Positions 9,769 through 19,504 of a stretch of 64,000 bases of DNA are shown piece by piece. This DNA is from Burkholderia sp. H160 (GTDB lineage: Bacteria; Pseudomonadota; Gammaproteobacteria; Burkholderiales; Burkholderiaceae). The stretch lies in contig ABYL01000021.1 in the NCBI GenBank assembly GCA_000173575.1, positions 1-64,000 on the forward strand. The letters run 5' to 3'. The notes beneath the pieces were generated by a model. That model was not told where the DNA came from. It was given only the letters and a program-made list of their open reading frames with translations, and ran no database searches. The position numbers and the translations under genes are program-made. How positions within the stretch are numbered: the first letter of the stretch is position 1; every line of letters starts with the position of its first letter.

Positions 9769-9979
9769 GACTGCAACTTTCGCAGCGGCCAGAAAATCTC
9801 AGTTACTTCAGCAACGCTTCGAGGCGCTGGATTTTCTGGTCGTAAGGTTCTCGCGACCTCAAAACAGACGTTGTTATCGAACGCACACAGACCCGTTGGG
9901 AATCCGCTGGCATTACATGGCACGCTGCGTCATTCAGGGCATTGACTTCAATTGTTCCAACCGAGAGACTCAGGACGCA

Positions 9980-10072
9980 GATCTGCGTCGGAAGATGATC
10001 GCGACTAGTCTTCACCTTGTTTTTCTCGTCGACGGAGACGAGATTTGGGTGCCAACCCGCCGCGCCGCAACC
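9980..10072 (-). pseudogene. panD C-terminal relic
   Basis: The minus strand reads [20 protein letters not shown] followed by RDHLPTQ. This is the C-terminus of aspartate 1-decarboxylase; the intact copy at 21.2 kb ends [27 protein letters not shown]. The rest of the gene is missing. Just upstream in the reading direction the sequence becomes an IS6-type transposase, so the relic is joined to the IS remnant at about 10,070. Confidence 0.7.
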
Positions 10073-10384
10073 TTGTCACGATGTGCTCGCTCCATGAAAT
10101 CGACCGGGTTGCCAGTCTTGTCCACGACGCGATACAGATAATTTGATTCGCCCCCGACCCGAATGTACGTCCAGGCGCCAGTTCCTGCCGACCGCCCGCT
10201 TGTAGCGCCGGAACGCTTTCTCTAGCACAGGTAATAGTTTGAGCGCTCGGCGATCCATGGTCGAATGGTCAACCGAAATGCCTCGCTCGGCTATCATCTG
10301 CTCGAAATGGCGCCAACTCAGCGGGTATGCAACATACCAGCGCAGTGACGAGTTTGTCATCGACCTGATTTTCTGCGACCTCAA
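10070..10384 (-). pseudogene. IS6-family transposase remnant
   Basis: The minus strand reads LRWYVAYPLSWRHFEQMIAE, RGISVDHSTMDRRALKLLPV and LEKAFRRYKRAVGRNWRLD, the N-terminal HTH part of IS6/IS26-type transposases. After a frame change it continues TYIRVGGESNYLYRVVDKTG and NPVDF, the start of the DDE core. The first catalytic Asp-Glu region is disrupted, and the core stops near DKVAARR where panD-like sequence takes over. About a third of a normal 230-residue transposase is left. Confidence 0.75.
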
Positions 10385-10721
10385 GCTGCGCTGTTATGTT
10401 TTCGTCGAACTGAAAACGATACCGTCCAAGCCCGGATATACGGGCCAGCTGAAATTCTATCTTTTCGGCCCTCGATGCCCAGGTCGAGGCACCGGGAGAT
10501 CGGCCGACCATCAGCCCGGACGCCATCAACATCGCACCAAAGTCTGCCTGTTGCTCATACAAAAACGCACAATTCCGTTCTCGTCACAGCAGTGGTTGCC
10601 ATTACAGTCCATCGCTCTCGAAATTTCGACCGAATCGACCTCTCGCTTGAAAACTGATACCTTTTCATTTTACCGAATGACTCCCGCATGTACACTTCAT
10701 ATTCAATGCGGAGGACATATC
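10385..10721. other. Intergenic, no gene seen
   Basis: No supported gene lies between the IS6 remnant and the hotdog-type gene. The only clear element is the GGAGG (10710-10714) serving the downstream start at 10722. Confidence 0.4.
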
Positions 10722-11549
10722 ATGATAGCTCCCGATGACATCCGAAATTCGCACTCTGACGCCTGGTGGTCAACCTTCGGCAACAGCTGGACCCAGTTGC
10801 TGACATACAGATACATGGGGCGCACGAACCCGGTACTCGATAACGGCGCGCACACAGTCACGATGCCCTTGCGACATAACACACGCAATACGATGGGAGG
10901 CATCATGGCAGCGCCGTTGTGTATCGCAGCGGCCGAGTCGGGGGGGATGCACGATGATACGCATATTCCTAATCCCCTCACGGCCGTGCTGCAGATTCTG
11001 GACGACGCACGCGGGGTCAGGCGCGTACGCGTGATCCCGGAAACCTTGCACCTTGGGCGCAACATGGGCTTCAGCCGATCGACGATCGTGGATGATGACG
11101 CTCCTCACCGCATTATCGCGCTCTCTACCGGATCTGCAATCAGCCTTGGCGAACCGCCCTCGGGTTACAGAAAGGTCGACAATCCCCCACTCGAAATCGT
11201 GGACGCGTCAGATATGGCACCTCTTCATGAGGTTTTTGGAATTCGACGCATTGGGCCCGGTGTGTGGGAAATTCCCCGTCTCGACCAACATACAGCCTCT
11301 CCGGACGCCGCCCTGCATCTTGGTCCACAGCACATCGCGATGGAAGCAGCGGCCGTCGACATTGTCGGGGCTGGCCGCCAGATACGAAGCTGCCACGTCA
11401 TGTTTGTTGCGCGCGGAAAGTGCGGTCCATTTCATACCCATTGTTCTGTTCTGCAAGGTAATTCGACGTGTGGGGTGCGCGTCGACATCACCGACGTCGG
11501 AAACGGGAGTCGCCTCGTCAGCTCTTCCTCCGCTGTCTTTGATCGCTGA
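10722..11549 (+). CDS. PaaI/thioesterase-superfamily-like (double hotdog) protein
   Basis: A 275-residue protein. The ATG at 10722 follows GGAGG with 7 bp spacing. The first half has the look of a PaaI-type hotdog: MPLRHNTRNTMGGIMAAPLC resembles the helix region where PaaI enzymes carry a conserved Asn or Asp and Gly-Gly, and the following strand pattern ends SRSTIVDDDAPHRIIALSTG. The second half (about 145-270) could be a second hotdog with HIAMEAAAVDIVG. A role in hydrolysing acyl-CoA or aryl-CoA thioesters would fit the family, but no catalytic set is certain. It is isolated, followed by decayed sequence. The call rests on pattern resemblance and is tentative. Confidence 0.5.
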   Translation: MIAPDDIRNSHSDAWWSTFGNSWTQLLTYRYMGRTNPVLDNGAHTVTMPLRHNTRNTMGGIMAAPLCIAAAESGGMHDDTHIPNPLTAVLQILDDARGVRRVRVIPETLHLGRNMGFSRSTIVDDDAPHRIIALSTGSAISLGEPPSGYRKVDNPPLEIVDASDMAPLHEVFGIRRIGPGVWEIPRLDQHTASPDAALHLGPQHIAMEAAAVDIVGAGRQIRSCHVMFVARGKCGPFHTHCSVLQGNSTCGVRVDITDVGNGSRLVSSSSAVFDR

Positions 11550-11725
11550 TATTCGGCGACAGCGAACACAGCGTCGCATAGATCGGCGATAGACTCGCCA
11601 ATGAAAAATAACGATAGGACAGTCTTTTCGTGTGGCCACGGAGCGATCACTGCACAGAACGGTAGATCATGCTGAGACTCAATGAAAACGGGTATTTCCT
11701 CGCCGACGTCAGCCAGCGACGCACC

Positions 11726-11884
11726 TCACGCGCTTCCGCGCTCATTTTGGACACGATTCACCGTCGCGATGCTTACACCAGCTTCGGCCGCGATCTCGAC
11801 GACCCGAGCCGCTGTCTTCCGCCTTGTCGGCGAAACATCGGCAGCGAATGCGACCACCGCCTTCTGGTTTTGTCGCGTCAGCTG
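11726..11884 (-). pseudogene. LacI-type helix-turn-helix remnant
   Basis: The minus strand encodes RRKTAARVVEIAAEAGVSIA followed by TVNRVQNERGSA and a stop at 11726. This is the operator-binding HTH of LacI/GalR regulators (VA..AGVS.ATVSRVLN). No sensor domain follows and no start codon fits, so only the DNA-binding piece survives. Confidence 0.5.
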
Positions 11885-12305
11885 AAGCCCACTCCTCCCT
11901 CGCCCGGAACGAGCTTACAGCATCATCTTCTGTCGGTGCTGCGGCTCAACGTCCTGTGCGAGGGGGCTAGCGTCAGTTTTCTGCCGGATTGGCGTGACCA
12001 CTCGCTTCGATCGAAGCCGTCGTTACCTTGAATAGGTGTCGACGCGAAGGGCAGTTGTCAGCGAAGCAGCCCCGCTCCAATCGAAACATGATGTCAAGTT
12101 CGAGCGACTGACTATTTCAGTGGGCGGCCACGACGTCTTCAAAGACAAGGCAGAGTTCGGTGCCGCGTATTGTTACGGTTGCTCTAAAGAAGGAGGCGAC
12201 CGAAGACTTCTTCGCGCCTTTGGCGCAAAGGCCGAAGTGTCCTTTTCTACGGCTTCCCAGGAAAAGGACACTTTGCTGTCGCGACGCTGCGCAACCAAGA
12301 GGACT
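11885..12305. other. No recognisable gene
   Basis: About 420 bp with a 92-codon plus-strand frame (from 12036) that resembles nothing I know and lacks a good ribosome binding site. Probably non-coding or decayed sequence downstream of glcF. Confidence 0.35.
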
Positions 12306-13571
12306 TTAAGGTAGGGACGCATCTATCAGCTCAATCCAGTGACGCACTGGCGTACGGCCCGCTCCGTCCAGATGTACTTGGCATCCGATGTTGGCCGTGA
12401 CAATCAAGTCCGGCTTACCTCTCTCCAGCGCGTCCAGTCGGTTGTTGCGCAACCTTTCCGCCAACTCGGGCTGGGTAATGGAATAGGTACCCGCCGACCC
12501 GCAGCACAGATGTGCGTCAGGCACGGACGTAAGTTCGAAGCCTAGCCGTTTGAGGATCGATTCGACGGCTCCCCCCAGTTTCTGAGCATGTTGCAATGTG
12601 CAGGGACAGTGAAACGCGATTCTTCTTTGCACTGGCTTTAGAGGTTCATCCCGCACCGTGGCTTGTGTGCCCTCCAGAAGATCCGTTTGCAGGCACTCGA
12701 GCGGCTCTCGAGCCAACACCTCGACAAGGTCCAGTGCCAGTTCGCTCACCCGCTGCGCTTTCGCCGCGTAGGACGGATCATCGCGCAGCAGATGTCCGTA
12801 CTCTTTGACGAACGCACCGCAGCCGCTCGCCGTTTGCACGATCGCTTCGGCACCGGACTGGATGGCGGGCCACCACGCATCGATATTGCGCCGTGCACGC
12901 GAGAGACCAGCTTCTTGAGCATTTAGGTGATAATCGGTCGCTCCGCAGCAGCCGGCCTGACTGGCATTCATGATGCTGATGCCGAGCCGATCCAGCACGC
13001 GGGCGGCAGCCGCGTTTGTGTTCGGCGACAGCGCGGGTTGCACGCAGCCTTCCAGAATCAGCACGGTCCGCCGATGTCGTGGTGCAGGTCGGGGCAGCGG
13101 GCGGACGACACGCCGCGGGACTTTGCGTCCCAGCGCAGCGGGTAGTAACGGCCGAAGCACTCGACCGGTTTTCAGCAATGCGTCGAAGACCGCCGGATGC
13201 GGAATCGTCCGGCGCAGACCCTCGCGCAGCAGGCGTTCGGCGGCTGGTCGTCGGACACGCCGTTCCAGTTCAGCGCGGCCGATGTCTAGCAGCGCGTGAT
13301 AGGTGACGCCGGATGGGCACGTAGTTTCACAGTTGCGGCAGGTGAGGCAGCGATCAAGGTGCAACTGTGTTTTCTGTGTGACCGGCTCTCCTTCGAGCAT
13401 CTGCTTGATCAGATAGATGCGTCCGCGCGGTCCATCGAGTTCGTTGCCCAGCAGTTGATAGGTCGGGCAGGTCGCGTTGCAGAAGCCGCAGTGCACACAC
13501 GAGCGCAGGATTTGCTCGGCTTCGTCCGCGCGCGACAGAGTCTTGGCCGCATCGCTGAGATTCGTTTGCAT
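12306..13571 (-). CDS. glcF: Glycolate oxidase iron-sulfur subunit GlcF
   Basis: A 421-residue iron-sulfur subunit of membrane-associated glycolate dehydrogenase. Two 4Fe-4S ferredoxin motifs lie near the N-terminus: CVHCGFCNATCPTY (about 26-39) and CLTCRNCETTCPSG (about 75-88). The C-terminal half carries the CCG-domain signatures GCVQPALSPNTNAA, AGCCGATDYH and LCCGSAGTYS, which bind further Fe-S or redox centres. It passes electrons from GlcD/GlcE to quinone when glycolate is oxidised to glyoxylate. It is last in a glcD-glcE-glcF operon, 34 bp after glcE. Length is close to the usual 405-415. A degraded partial copy lies at about 34.6 kb. Confidence 0.95.
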   Translation of the reverse strand: MQTNLSDAAKTLSRADEAEQILRSCVHCGFCNATCPTYQLLGNELDGPRGRIYLIKQMLEGEPVTQKTQLHLDRCLTCRNCETTCPSGVTYHALLDIGRAELERRVRRPAAERLLREGLRRTIPHPAVFDALLKTGRVLRPLLPAALGRKVPRRVVRPLPRPAPRHRRTVLILEGCVQPALSPNTNAAAARVLDRLGISIMNASQAGCCGATDYHLNAQEAGLSRARRNIDAWWPAIQSGAEAIVQTASGCGAFVKEYGHLLRDDPSYAAKAQRVSELALDLVEVLAREPLECLQTDLLEGTQATVRDEPLKPVQRRIAFHCPCTLQHAQKLGGAVESILKRLGFELTSVPDAHLCCGSAGTYSITQPELAERLRNNRLDALERGKPDLIVTANIGCQVHLDGAGRTPVRHWIELIDASLP

Positions 13572-13605
13572 GCTGGTATTACCTTTGACGGAGCGGCTTG
13601 AGTTT

Positions 13606-14673
13606 TCAAAGCCCGGCGTACATGCGACCGGGATTGAATAGGCCGCATGGGTCGAGCTGCTGCTTCAATTGCTGATGAAAGCGCAGTAATGCGGGCGAGA
13701 GCGGCGTGAAGGGCTCGGAGTCGATCCGAAGGCTGAAGCAGACGGCATGGCCGCCCGCCGCGCATGCGGTCTGTCGAATAGTGTCGGGCGACGCATCGCT
13801 TTTCAACCAGCGCTGTGCGCCGCCCCAGTCGAGCAAAGCGTCACCTGGCAGGTCGAACAATGGCGTGGCGTTCGGCAGCGACAGCCGCCAAAGCGGACGC
13901 GGGTCGGCAAAAAACGCCAGACGATGTTCGCGCAGGTCGTTCCAGTAGTGCGGGTTCAGTTCGCTGCCGCCAATGCGATCCACCGCCGACGTCACCGAGC
14001 CTGTGCCTCCTTCGAGCCGCACATGCAGACGGCCGCCGACGTGACACGCTGCGCTGACTGGAAGCACAGCGCGGCGCCATGCCGACAGTTCACGTAGTGC
14101 TTCGTCCGCGCTGAGTTCAAGCGTGAAGCTGGCGCTCGCACGCGGCTTCGGCAGCACCTTGAGCGACACCTCTGTGATGAGACCGAGGCAACCGAGACTG
14201 CCCACGAGCAAGCGTGACACGTCGTAGCCGGCCACGTTCTTCATCACCTCGCCGCCGAAGCGTAGATGCTTCCCGCGGCCTGTTATAACCCGGCATCCAA
14301 GCACGAAGTCGCGCACCGAACCGGCCCACGGCCGGCGCGGACCAGCGATGCCAGAGGCCATCGTGCCGCCGACTGTGGCAGCGCTATTGAAGCCAGGTGG
14401 CTCGCACGGCAACATCTGACCGGCCGCGTCGAGAGCCGCGTTCAGTTCTATGAGCGGCGTGCCAGCGCGTGCCGTAATTACCAGCTCAGTGGGGTCGTAG
14501 CTCACTATACCGCGATGCGAGCTTGTGTCGATCGGCGTGCCCCGCACGGGGCGGCCGAGGAAGCCCTTGCTATTACCACCGCGAATCGAAAGCGGCGTGC
14601 CACGGGCGAGCGCTTGTCCGACTTCGGCGACGAGACGTTCGCTGTCGTCCAGCGAGACGGGTTCGGAATGCAT
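13606..14673 (-). CDS. glcE: Glycolate oxidase FAD-binding subunit GlcE
   Basis: A 355-residue FAD-binding (PCMH/VAO-type) subunit of glycolate oxidase. The start is the ATG at 14673, overlapping the glcD stop by one base (TGATG); upstream in-frame codons only extend into glcD. The N-terminal FAD domain shows TPLSIRGGNSKGFLGRP, TVGGTMASGIAGPRRPWAGS and VMKNVAGYDVSRLLVGSLG, the typical GlcE segments. Together with GlcD and GlcF it oxidises glycolate (and often D-lactate) to the 2-oxo acid. The very tight overlap implies translational coupling. Length fits E. coli GlcE (about 350). Confidence 0.95.
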   Translation of the reverse strand: MHSEPVSLDDSERLVAEVGQALARGTPLSIRGGNSKGFLGRPVRGTPIDTSSHRGIVSYDPTELVITARAGTPLIELNAALDAAGQMLPCEPPGFNSAATVGGTMASGIAGPRRPWAGSVRDFVLGCRVITGRGKHLRFGGEVMKNVAGYDVSRLLVGSLGCLGLITEVSLKVLPKPRASASFTLELSADEALRELSAWRRAVLPVSAACHVGGRLHVRLEGGTGSVTSAVDRIGGSELNPHYWNDLREHRLAFFADPRPLWRLSLPNATPLFDLPGDALLDWGGAQRWLKSDASPDTIRQTACAAGGHAVCFSLRIDSEPFTPLSPALLRFHQQLKQQLDPCGLFNPGRMYAGL

Positions 14674-16172
14674 CAGAAGCGCTCCAGTTCGGGAAAGGGC
14701 AGTGCTCCGTGGTGGACGTGCATCGAACCGAACTCGGCACACCGGTGCAGGCTGGGGATGTTCTTACCGGGGTTAAGCAGGCCAGAGGGGTCGAACGCGG
14801 CTTTCAGGGCATGGAAGAAGGTCAGTTCGTCGCTATTGAACTGCGCGCACATCTGATTGATCTTTTCACGGCCGACGCCGTGCTCCCCGGTGATGCTGCC
14901 GCCGACTGCAACGCACAGCTCGAGAATGCGCGCGCCGAGCACTTCGGCACGTTCGGTTTCGCCGGGTGCGTTCGCGTCGAACAAAATTAGTGGATGCATA
15001 TTGCCGTCACCCGCATGGAAGACGTTCGCTACTTGCAGCCCATGTTCGTTCGACAACGCTTCGATACCATTGAGTACGCGCGGCAATTCGCGGCGCGGAA
15101 TAGTCCCGTCCATGCAGTAGTAGTCGGGCGAAATGCGGCCCACAGCAGGGAACGCATTCTTGCGACCCGCCCAGAAGCGCTGTCGTTCGGCTTCGTCCTT
15201 CGCGACGCGGATGTCAGTAGCGCCCGCCGCACGTAGGAGAGCTTCCACACACGCGAGGTCTTCCTGCACATCGCTTTCGACGCCGTCCACTTCGCACAAT
15301 AGGATCGCCTCGGCGTCGACCGGATAACCCGCATGAATGAAATCTTCGGCCGCGCGGATCGCGAGGTTATCCATCATTTCGAGGCCCCCCGGAATGACAC
15401 CCGCGCCGATGATTTGGGCCACTGCTGCTCCGGCTTTCTCGACGTCGTCGAAGCTGGCGAGAAGGACTTTGGCGCTTTGCGGCTTCGGCAGCAGCTTCAC
15501 CGTGACTTCTGTGACGATGCCGAGCATGCCTTCGGAGCCGGTGAAGAGCGCGAGGTAGTCAAAGCCCGGTGCATCGAGAGCGTTCGAGCCGAGCGTGAGG
15601 CGTTCGCCATCAATAGTGAGGATCTCAAGCTTGAGAATGTTGTTGACGGTGAGCCCATATTTCAGGCAATGCACGCCGCCTGCATTCTCTGCTACATTGC
15701 CCCCAATCGAGCATGCGATCTGTGATGACGGGTCGGGTGCATAGTAGAGGCCGTGAGGCGCTGCGGCCTGCGAGATCGCGAGATTGCGCACGCCAGGTTG
15801 TACGCGCGCAGTGCAGGCTTCGGGGTCGATTTCGACAATCCGATTGAAACGCGCCATCACCAAAAGGATGCCTTTCTCGAGCGGCAGCGCTCCCCCCGAC
15901 AGACCTGTTCCGGCGCCTCGTGCCACTACCGGGATTTGCCGGGCGTTGGCGTATTTCAGCAATGTCTCGACCTGGTCGACCGTGTGCGGCAGCGCAACCA
16001 GCATCGGCGTTGCGCGATAGGCGGCGAGGCCGTCACATTCAAAAGGCCGCAGATCTTCCTGCTCGTGGAGCAATTGCAGGTCGGGGATCAACTCCCGCAA
16101 CTGCGCGATGACCGTGGCCTTTTCGTGCGTCGCAATCGGGCCATCGATTTTCTCGTCATAGCGGTAGCTCAA
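14673..16172 (-). CDS. glcD: Glycolate oxidase FAD-linked subunit GlcD
   Basis: A 499-residue FAD-linked oxidase, the catalytic subunit of glycolate oxidase. Family features are the PCMH FAD domain with VARGAGTGLSGGALPL (about 85-100), PDPSSQIACSIGGNVAENAGG, and the C-terminal NVFHAGDGNMHP and GGSITGEHGVGREK segments that hold the active-site histidines. It oxidises glycolate to glyoxylate at the inner membrane with GlcE and GlcF. A GAGACCCC run precedes the start. It is first in glcDEF; a dehydrogenase and an IclR regulator lie upstream on the same strand. glcG and a broken malate synthase gene, normally the next glc genes, are found instead at 26.8-28.0 kb. Confidence 0.96.
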   Translation of the reverse strand: MSYRYDEKIDGPIATHEKATVIAQLRELIPDLQLLHEQEDLRPFECDGLAAYRATPMLVALPHTVDQVETLLKYANARQIPVVARGAGTGLSGGALPLEKGILLVMARFNRIVEIDPEACTARVQPGVRNLAISQAAAPHGLYYAPDPSSQIACSIGGNVAENAGGVHCLKYGLTVNNILKLEILTIDGERLTLGSNALDAPGFDYLALFTGSEGMLGIVTEVTVKLLPKPQSAKVLLASFDDVEKAGAAVAQIIGAGVIPGGLEMMDNLAIRAAEDFIHAGYPVDAEAILLCEVDGVESDVQEDLACVEALLRAAGATDIRVAKDEAERQRFWAGRKNAFPAVGRISPDYYCMDGTIPRRELPRVLNGIEALSNEHGLQVANVFHAGDGNMHPLILFDANAPGETERAEVLGARILELCVAVGGSITGEHGVGREKINQMCAQFNSDELTFFHALKAAFDPSGLLNPGKNIPSLHRCAEFGSMHVHHGALPFPELERF

Positions 16173-16303
16173 GGGGTCTCCTAACCTCGTGCCGATGTAC
16201 GCTCGCGGGGCAAACGCGCTTCAACACTACAAGGATCAACATATTTCGTTCGATGGGTAGGAAGGGACGGGACGATATATCCGGCATCCGGGCGCCAACG
16301 CCG

Positions 16304-17155
16304 TCATGAATAGGCGTAAAAGCCGAGTCCACTCTTACGGCCTAGGTGGCCTGCATCGACCAGTTCCCGCAAAAGCGGCGCGGCCCGATATTTCGGATCG
16401 TGGAAGTCGCGGCACAGCACGTCCATGATTGCAAGCACCGTATCGAGACCGATGAGATCGGCAAGGGCCAGTGGTCCGATCGGATGGTTGGCTCCTAGTT
16501 GCATGCCGGCATCGATCTCCTCTGCACTCGCGAGTCCTTCGTGCAGGGCGAAAATCGCTTCATTTATCATCGGCACCAAAATCCGGTTCACCACGAAGCC
16601 CGGTGAATTTTTCACATCAATCGGTACCTTACCGATCCGCTTCGCAAACGCGACCGTTGCGACGAAAGTCTCGTCACTCGTTTGCTTGCCTCGAATAACT
16701 TCTACCAGTTCCATAACCGGCACCGGGTTGAAAAAATGCAGGCCAAGGAAACGATCCGGGCTTGCAAGCATGGCACCGAGCCTCGTCACCGACACGGACG
16801 AGGTATTAGTCGCGACAATCGTGTTGGGTCTAACGATCGCGTCAAGCCGTTCAAGAATATCCTGCTTGATCCGCAAGTTCTCTGTTGCTGCTTCGATCAC
16901 CAAGTCGCAACCGGCGAGGTCCTGCAACGTTATGCTGCCTGAGATGCGAGCTCGCATCGCCGTAGCATCGGTCCCGGAGATCTTCCCTTTCGACACCATC
17001 CGCTCAAGCGAGGCCGCGACGCCCTCGATTCCACGCCGCATTGATGTTTCGTCGATATCGTTAAGCACGACGTCCAACCCTGATGCAGAGGTAATTTGCG
17101 CGATCCCCCGGCCCATCTGACCGGCGCCGATGATTCCGATTGTCCGAATTTCCAT
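16304..17155 (-). CDS. 3-hydroxyacyl-CoA (3-hydroxybutyryl-CoA) dehydrogenase
   Basis: A 283-residue NAD-dependent 3-hydroxyacyl-CoA dehydrogenase. The ATG at 17155 has GAGGAG 6 bp upstream; a longer frame to 17215 is not needed. The Rossmann motif is [20 protein letters not shown] (about 4-23). The catalytic histidine sits in [18 protein letters not shown] (about 137-154), and the C-terminal domain begins [15 protein letters not shown]. Length and motifs match the small HBDH/PaaH type. It oxidises (S)-3-hydroxyacyl-CoA to 3-oxoacyl-CoA in beta-oxidation or butyrate-type routes. It lies between an IclR gene and glcDEF on the same strand, so co-regulation is plausible but unproven. Confidence 0.93.
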   Translation of the reverse strand: MEIRTIGIIGAGQMGRGIAQITSASGLDVVLNDIDETSMRRGIEGVAASLERMVSKGKISGTDATAMRARISGSITLQDLAGCDLVIEAATENLRIKQDILERLDAIVRPNTIVATNTSSVSVTRLGAMLASPDRFLGLHFFNPVPVMELVEVIRGKQTSDETFVATVAFAKRIGKVPIDVKNSPGFVVNRILVPMINEAIFALHEGLASAEEIDAGMQLGANHPIGPLALADLIGLDTVLAIMDVLCRDFHDPKYRAAPLLRELVDAGHLGRKSGLGFYAYS

Positions 17156-17440
17156 ATTGTTCTCCTCGCAATGCGTAGATGTCCGCGTACGGATGTTTGA
17201 ACGTTCCGATCGCATTTCGTCAGTGTGTCAGCCAAACGTTAGCGGCTCATGCCCCGCTGCGCCGGCGATTCGGATATCCGGATCGGATTGGGGACCAGCG
17301 ATGCCAGCGTGTGCGAAATCTCGATGCATGCCTGGCGATACCGAACGCGCTGATCCGCTAACAGCGGTCGGGCAAGAATTGTTGTGCGGGAGAACCCGCT
17401 CTCTTCCATCTCAGATTGCCTTTCAGACTCTGGCGCACGG

Positions 17441-18265
17441 TCACTCCTCGTCGGCTTGACCCACCGCGGATGCTCGCTGAGCAACCCTCATCATTTGCCT
17501 TTCGAGTCGGGGACGCTCTCGGTCGAAGCGCTCGAGTGGTGCCCCGATTGCCATTGCGGCAATCACGGTGCCGTCCGGCCCAAAAATCGGCGACGAGACA
17601 CCAGCGGCATCGGGAAGCAATTCGCCACGGCTCACCGATAGGCCGCATTCGAGGATGTGATCGAGCTCGCCTCGAAGCGCTTTCTTCGTCGTTATTGTTT
17701 GCGGCGTGCGGCGTTCAAACCTCACCGTCTTCATGTAGTCGTTGACAAATGCGTCCGGCGCGTGGGCAAGCAGCACGCGGCCCGCGGCCGTGCAGTAGAG
17801 GGGACGACGCATGCCAACATGCATCGAATAGCGCACGGACTGCTCGCTTTCGATCACGTCGACGTACGTGATCTCTTTGTGCTCGACGGCGAGCACGCCG
17901 ATATACACCGTCTCGTCAGTTCCCTTCGCGAGTTCTACCAAAAATGGACGCAACAGCTTCGAGAAATTCCATGCCGCCATCACGCCCGCCGACAACCGGA
18001 AAATCGATGGCCCGAGGCGATATCGGCCCGCGTCGTGCATCAAATACTCTTCCGCTACAAGCGGCCTGAGCAGGTTGAGCAGGCTGCTCTTTGGCGATTC
18101 CAGGGAAATATTTAATTCTGCCAGCGACATGCCATCCGGGGCTTTCGCCAGCAAATCGAATATTCCGAGGAGTCGAGTCAGCGAGCGTGGCCCAGTGACA
18201 TCTCGTTCCGCCGGCGCCGAGGTCTCTTTCAACATCATATTCCCAAAAAAGTGACTATCTGTCAA
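17441..18265 (-). CDS. IclR-family transcriptional regulator
   Basis: A 274-residue IclR-type regulator. The N-terminal winged helix covers about residues 25-90 (SLTRLLGIFDLLAKAPDGMS, then LAELNISLESPKSSLLNLLR). The C-terminal effector domain includes TYVDVIESEQSVRYSMHVG, PLYCTAAGRVLLA and the closing SRGELLPDAAGVSSPIFGPD, which fits the IclR ligand pocket. The start could be 18265 or the Met-Met ten residues later. IclR proteins often control aromatic, glyoxylate or acyl-CoA catabolism. Its position upstream of a 3-hydroxyacyl-CoA dehydrogenase and glcDEF on the same strand suggests these as targets. No operator was identified. Confidence 0.92.
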   Translation of the reverse strand: MTDSHFFGNMMLKETSAPAERDVTGPRSLTRLLGIFDLLAKAPDGMSLAELNISLESPKSSLLNLLRPLVAEEYLMHDAGRYRLGPSIFRLSAGVMAAWNFSKLLRPFLVELAKGTDETVYIGVLAVEHKEITYVDVIESEQSVRYSMHVGMRRPLYCTAAGRVLLAHAPDAFVNDYMKTVRFERRTPQTITTKKALRGELDHILECGLSVSRGELLPDAAGVSSPIFGPDGTVIAAMAIGAPLERFDRERPRLERQMMRVAQRASAVGQADEE

Positions 18266-18608
18266 TTATACGGGAACGTTCTCGCAAATAGACGCATAGT
18301 TTTTAGATCGACAATCTCACGCGACTGCGAATACTCGGCTTGAAGAAGTCAATGAAGGCAATGCGGCTGACGGCCGCTTGCGTTCACGCAAGCTGTCAAC
18401 TTCGAGGCATCCAGTTCATAGCCGGGAAATAGGTCGAACATTCGTCTGCTTACCGCCGAAGGAAATGAGTCACCGCGATCTTCATGAGGGGGCCACCCCT
18501 GCGTGGAGGATCGGCAGCCGACACTTACGAACGGCCCCGGATCGGCGAGCCAATACGGAAGACGTCCGCAGATTTTGAACACGACCGCTTCACACGAGGC
18601 AGGACGCC
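18266..18608. other. Divergent intergenic region
   Basis: This region lies between the IclR gene (minus) and the MarR-like gene (plus) and should hold both promoters. AT-rich sequence sits at 18240-18310. No distinct operator or gene was recognised. Confidence 0.4.
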
Positions 18609-19334
18609 ATGCAGCGACGCGTGAACGCCGTCCTTTGTTCCGGTTTCATAGGCACCATGTTGTCTGGTGTTCACGTGACTTCGCACGATCCGCGGAGTAA
18701 TGCGCGCCACGAAATCGTGCTTCGCTACTACGAATCGAGCCCTGCAGCGATCGAGCGCTTGGCACGGGAGTCCAGCGCGCGCTTCGATTCGCTGATTCAT
18801 CCGGCACAAGCGTCTTCAGACAGCAGCTACGAAGACGACGATAGCGTTGATCGGGTAATGTCTCAGTGGGATCTCGATTGGCCGGAAGACGATCTCGCCA
18901 GTTTGGCCATTTCCGTACGTCCGTCGATGATCGCTGCTGCCATCGACAAGCTGTGGGCACGCTCTTCGGCACGCTACAAGCTCGATCGCAGTGAGATGTG
19001 GCTGCTGGCATCCCTCGACCGGCGTCCGCTGCACCAGAGCACTTTGAACGAGTTGGCCAAGGACAGCCTGCTTTCGCTGCCCGGTCTTGCGAAGGTCGTT
19101 GAGCGTGTCGCGCGTCGCAAGCTGGTTTTGCGCCTGCCCAACCAGAACGATGGCCGCTCAAGCCTGCTGCAGCTGACTGAACGCGGACGAAAGCTGGTGC
19201 GGGCGGTCATGGAGCAGAAGCGCGCCCACGACATGGCGCTGCTTTTCCAGATGCCCGATCACGAGCGCCAGCAAGTCGCGCAGATGACGCGCAACCTGTT
19301 GCGCCGCTTGCAGCGATCGATCGACGAGCGCTGA
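18609..19334 (+). CDS. MarR-family transcriptional regulator
   Basis: A 241-residue protein whose C-terminal 150 residues form a MarR winged helix. Recognition elements are STLNELAKDSLLSLPGLAKV and VERVARRKLVLRLPNQNDGR, the latter being the wing with its usual D-G-R, followed by LQLTERGRKLVRAVMEQKRA. The first 90 residues are an unusual acidic extension (SSYEDDDSVDRVMSQWDLDW). The true start may be later than 18609; internal Met codons at residues 17 and 84 are possible. It lies just upstream of, and in line with, a crotonase gene, so it may control that gene. Ligand unknown. Confidence 0.88.
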   Translation: MQRRVNAVLCSGFIGTMLSGVHVTSHDPRSNARHEIVLRYYESSPAAIERLARESSARFDSLIHPAQASSDSSYEDDDSVDRVMSQWDLDWPEDDLASLAISVRPSMIAAAIDKLWARSSARYKLDRSEMWLLASLDRRPLHQSTLNELAKDSLLSLPGLAKVVERVARRKLVLRLPNQNDGRSSLLQLTERGRKLVRAVMEQKRAHDMALLFQMPDHERQQVAQMTRNLLRRLQRSIDER

Positions 19335-19504
19335 ACGCCGACATCCGAGTCGGGGTTGACGGACAGCCGAACGATAGCGACTCCGTTGCAACAACTAACG
19401 AGTTGTCAGCTATCATGTGTGCAAGCCGTGTCCGAGGCATTTATGCCTACGGTCGACGGCACGTGCATCCGGCAATCCACTATTTACTTCAAAAGAGCAT
19501 CCAG

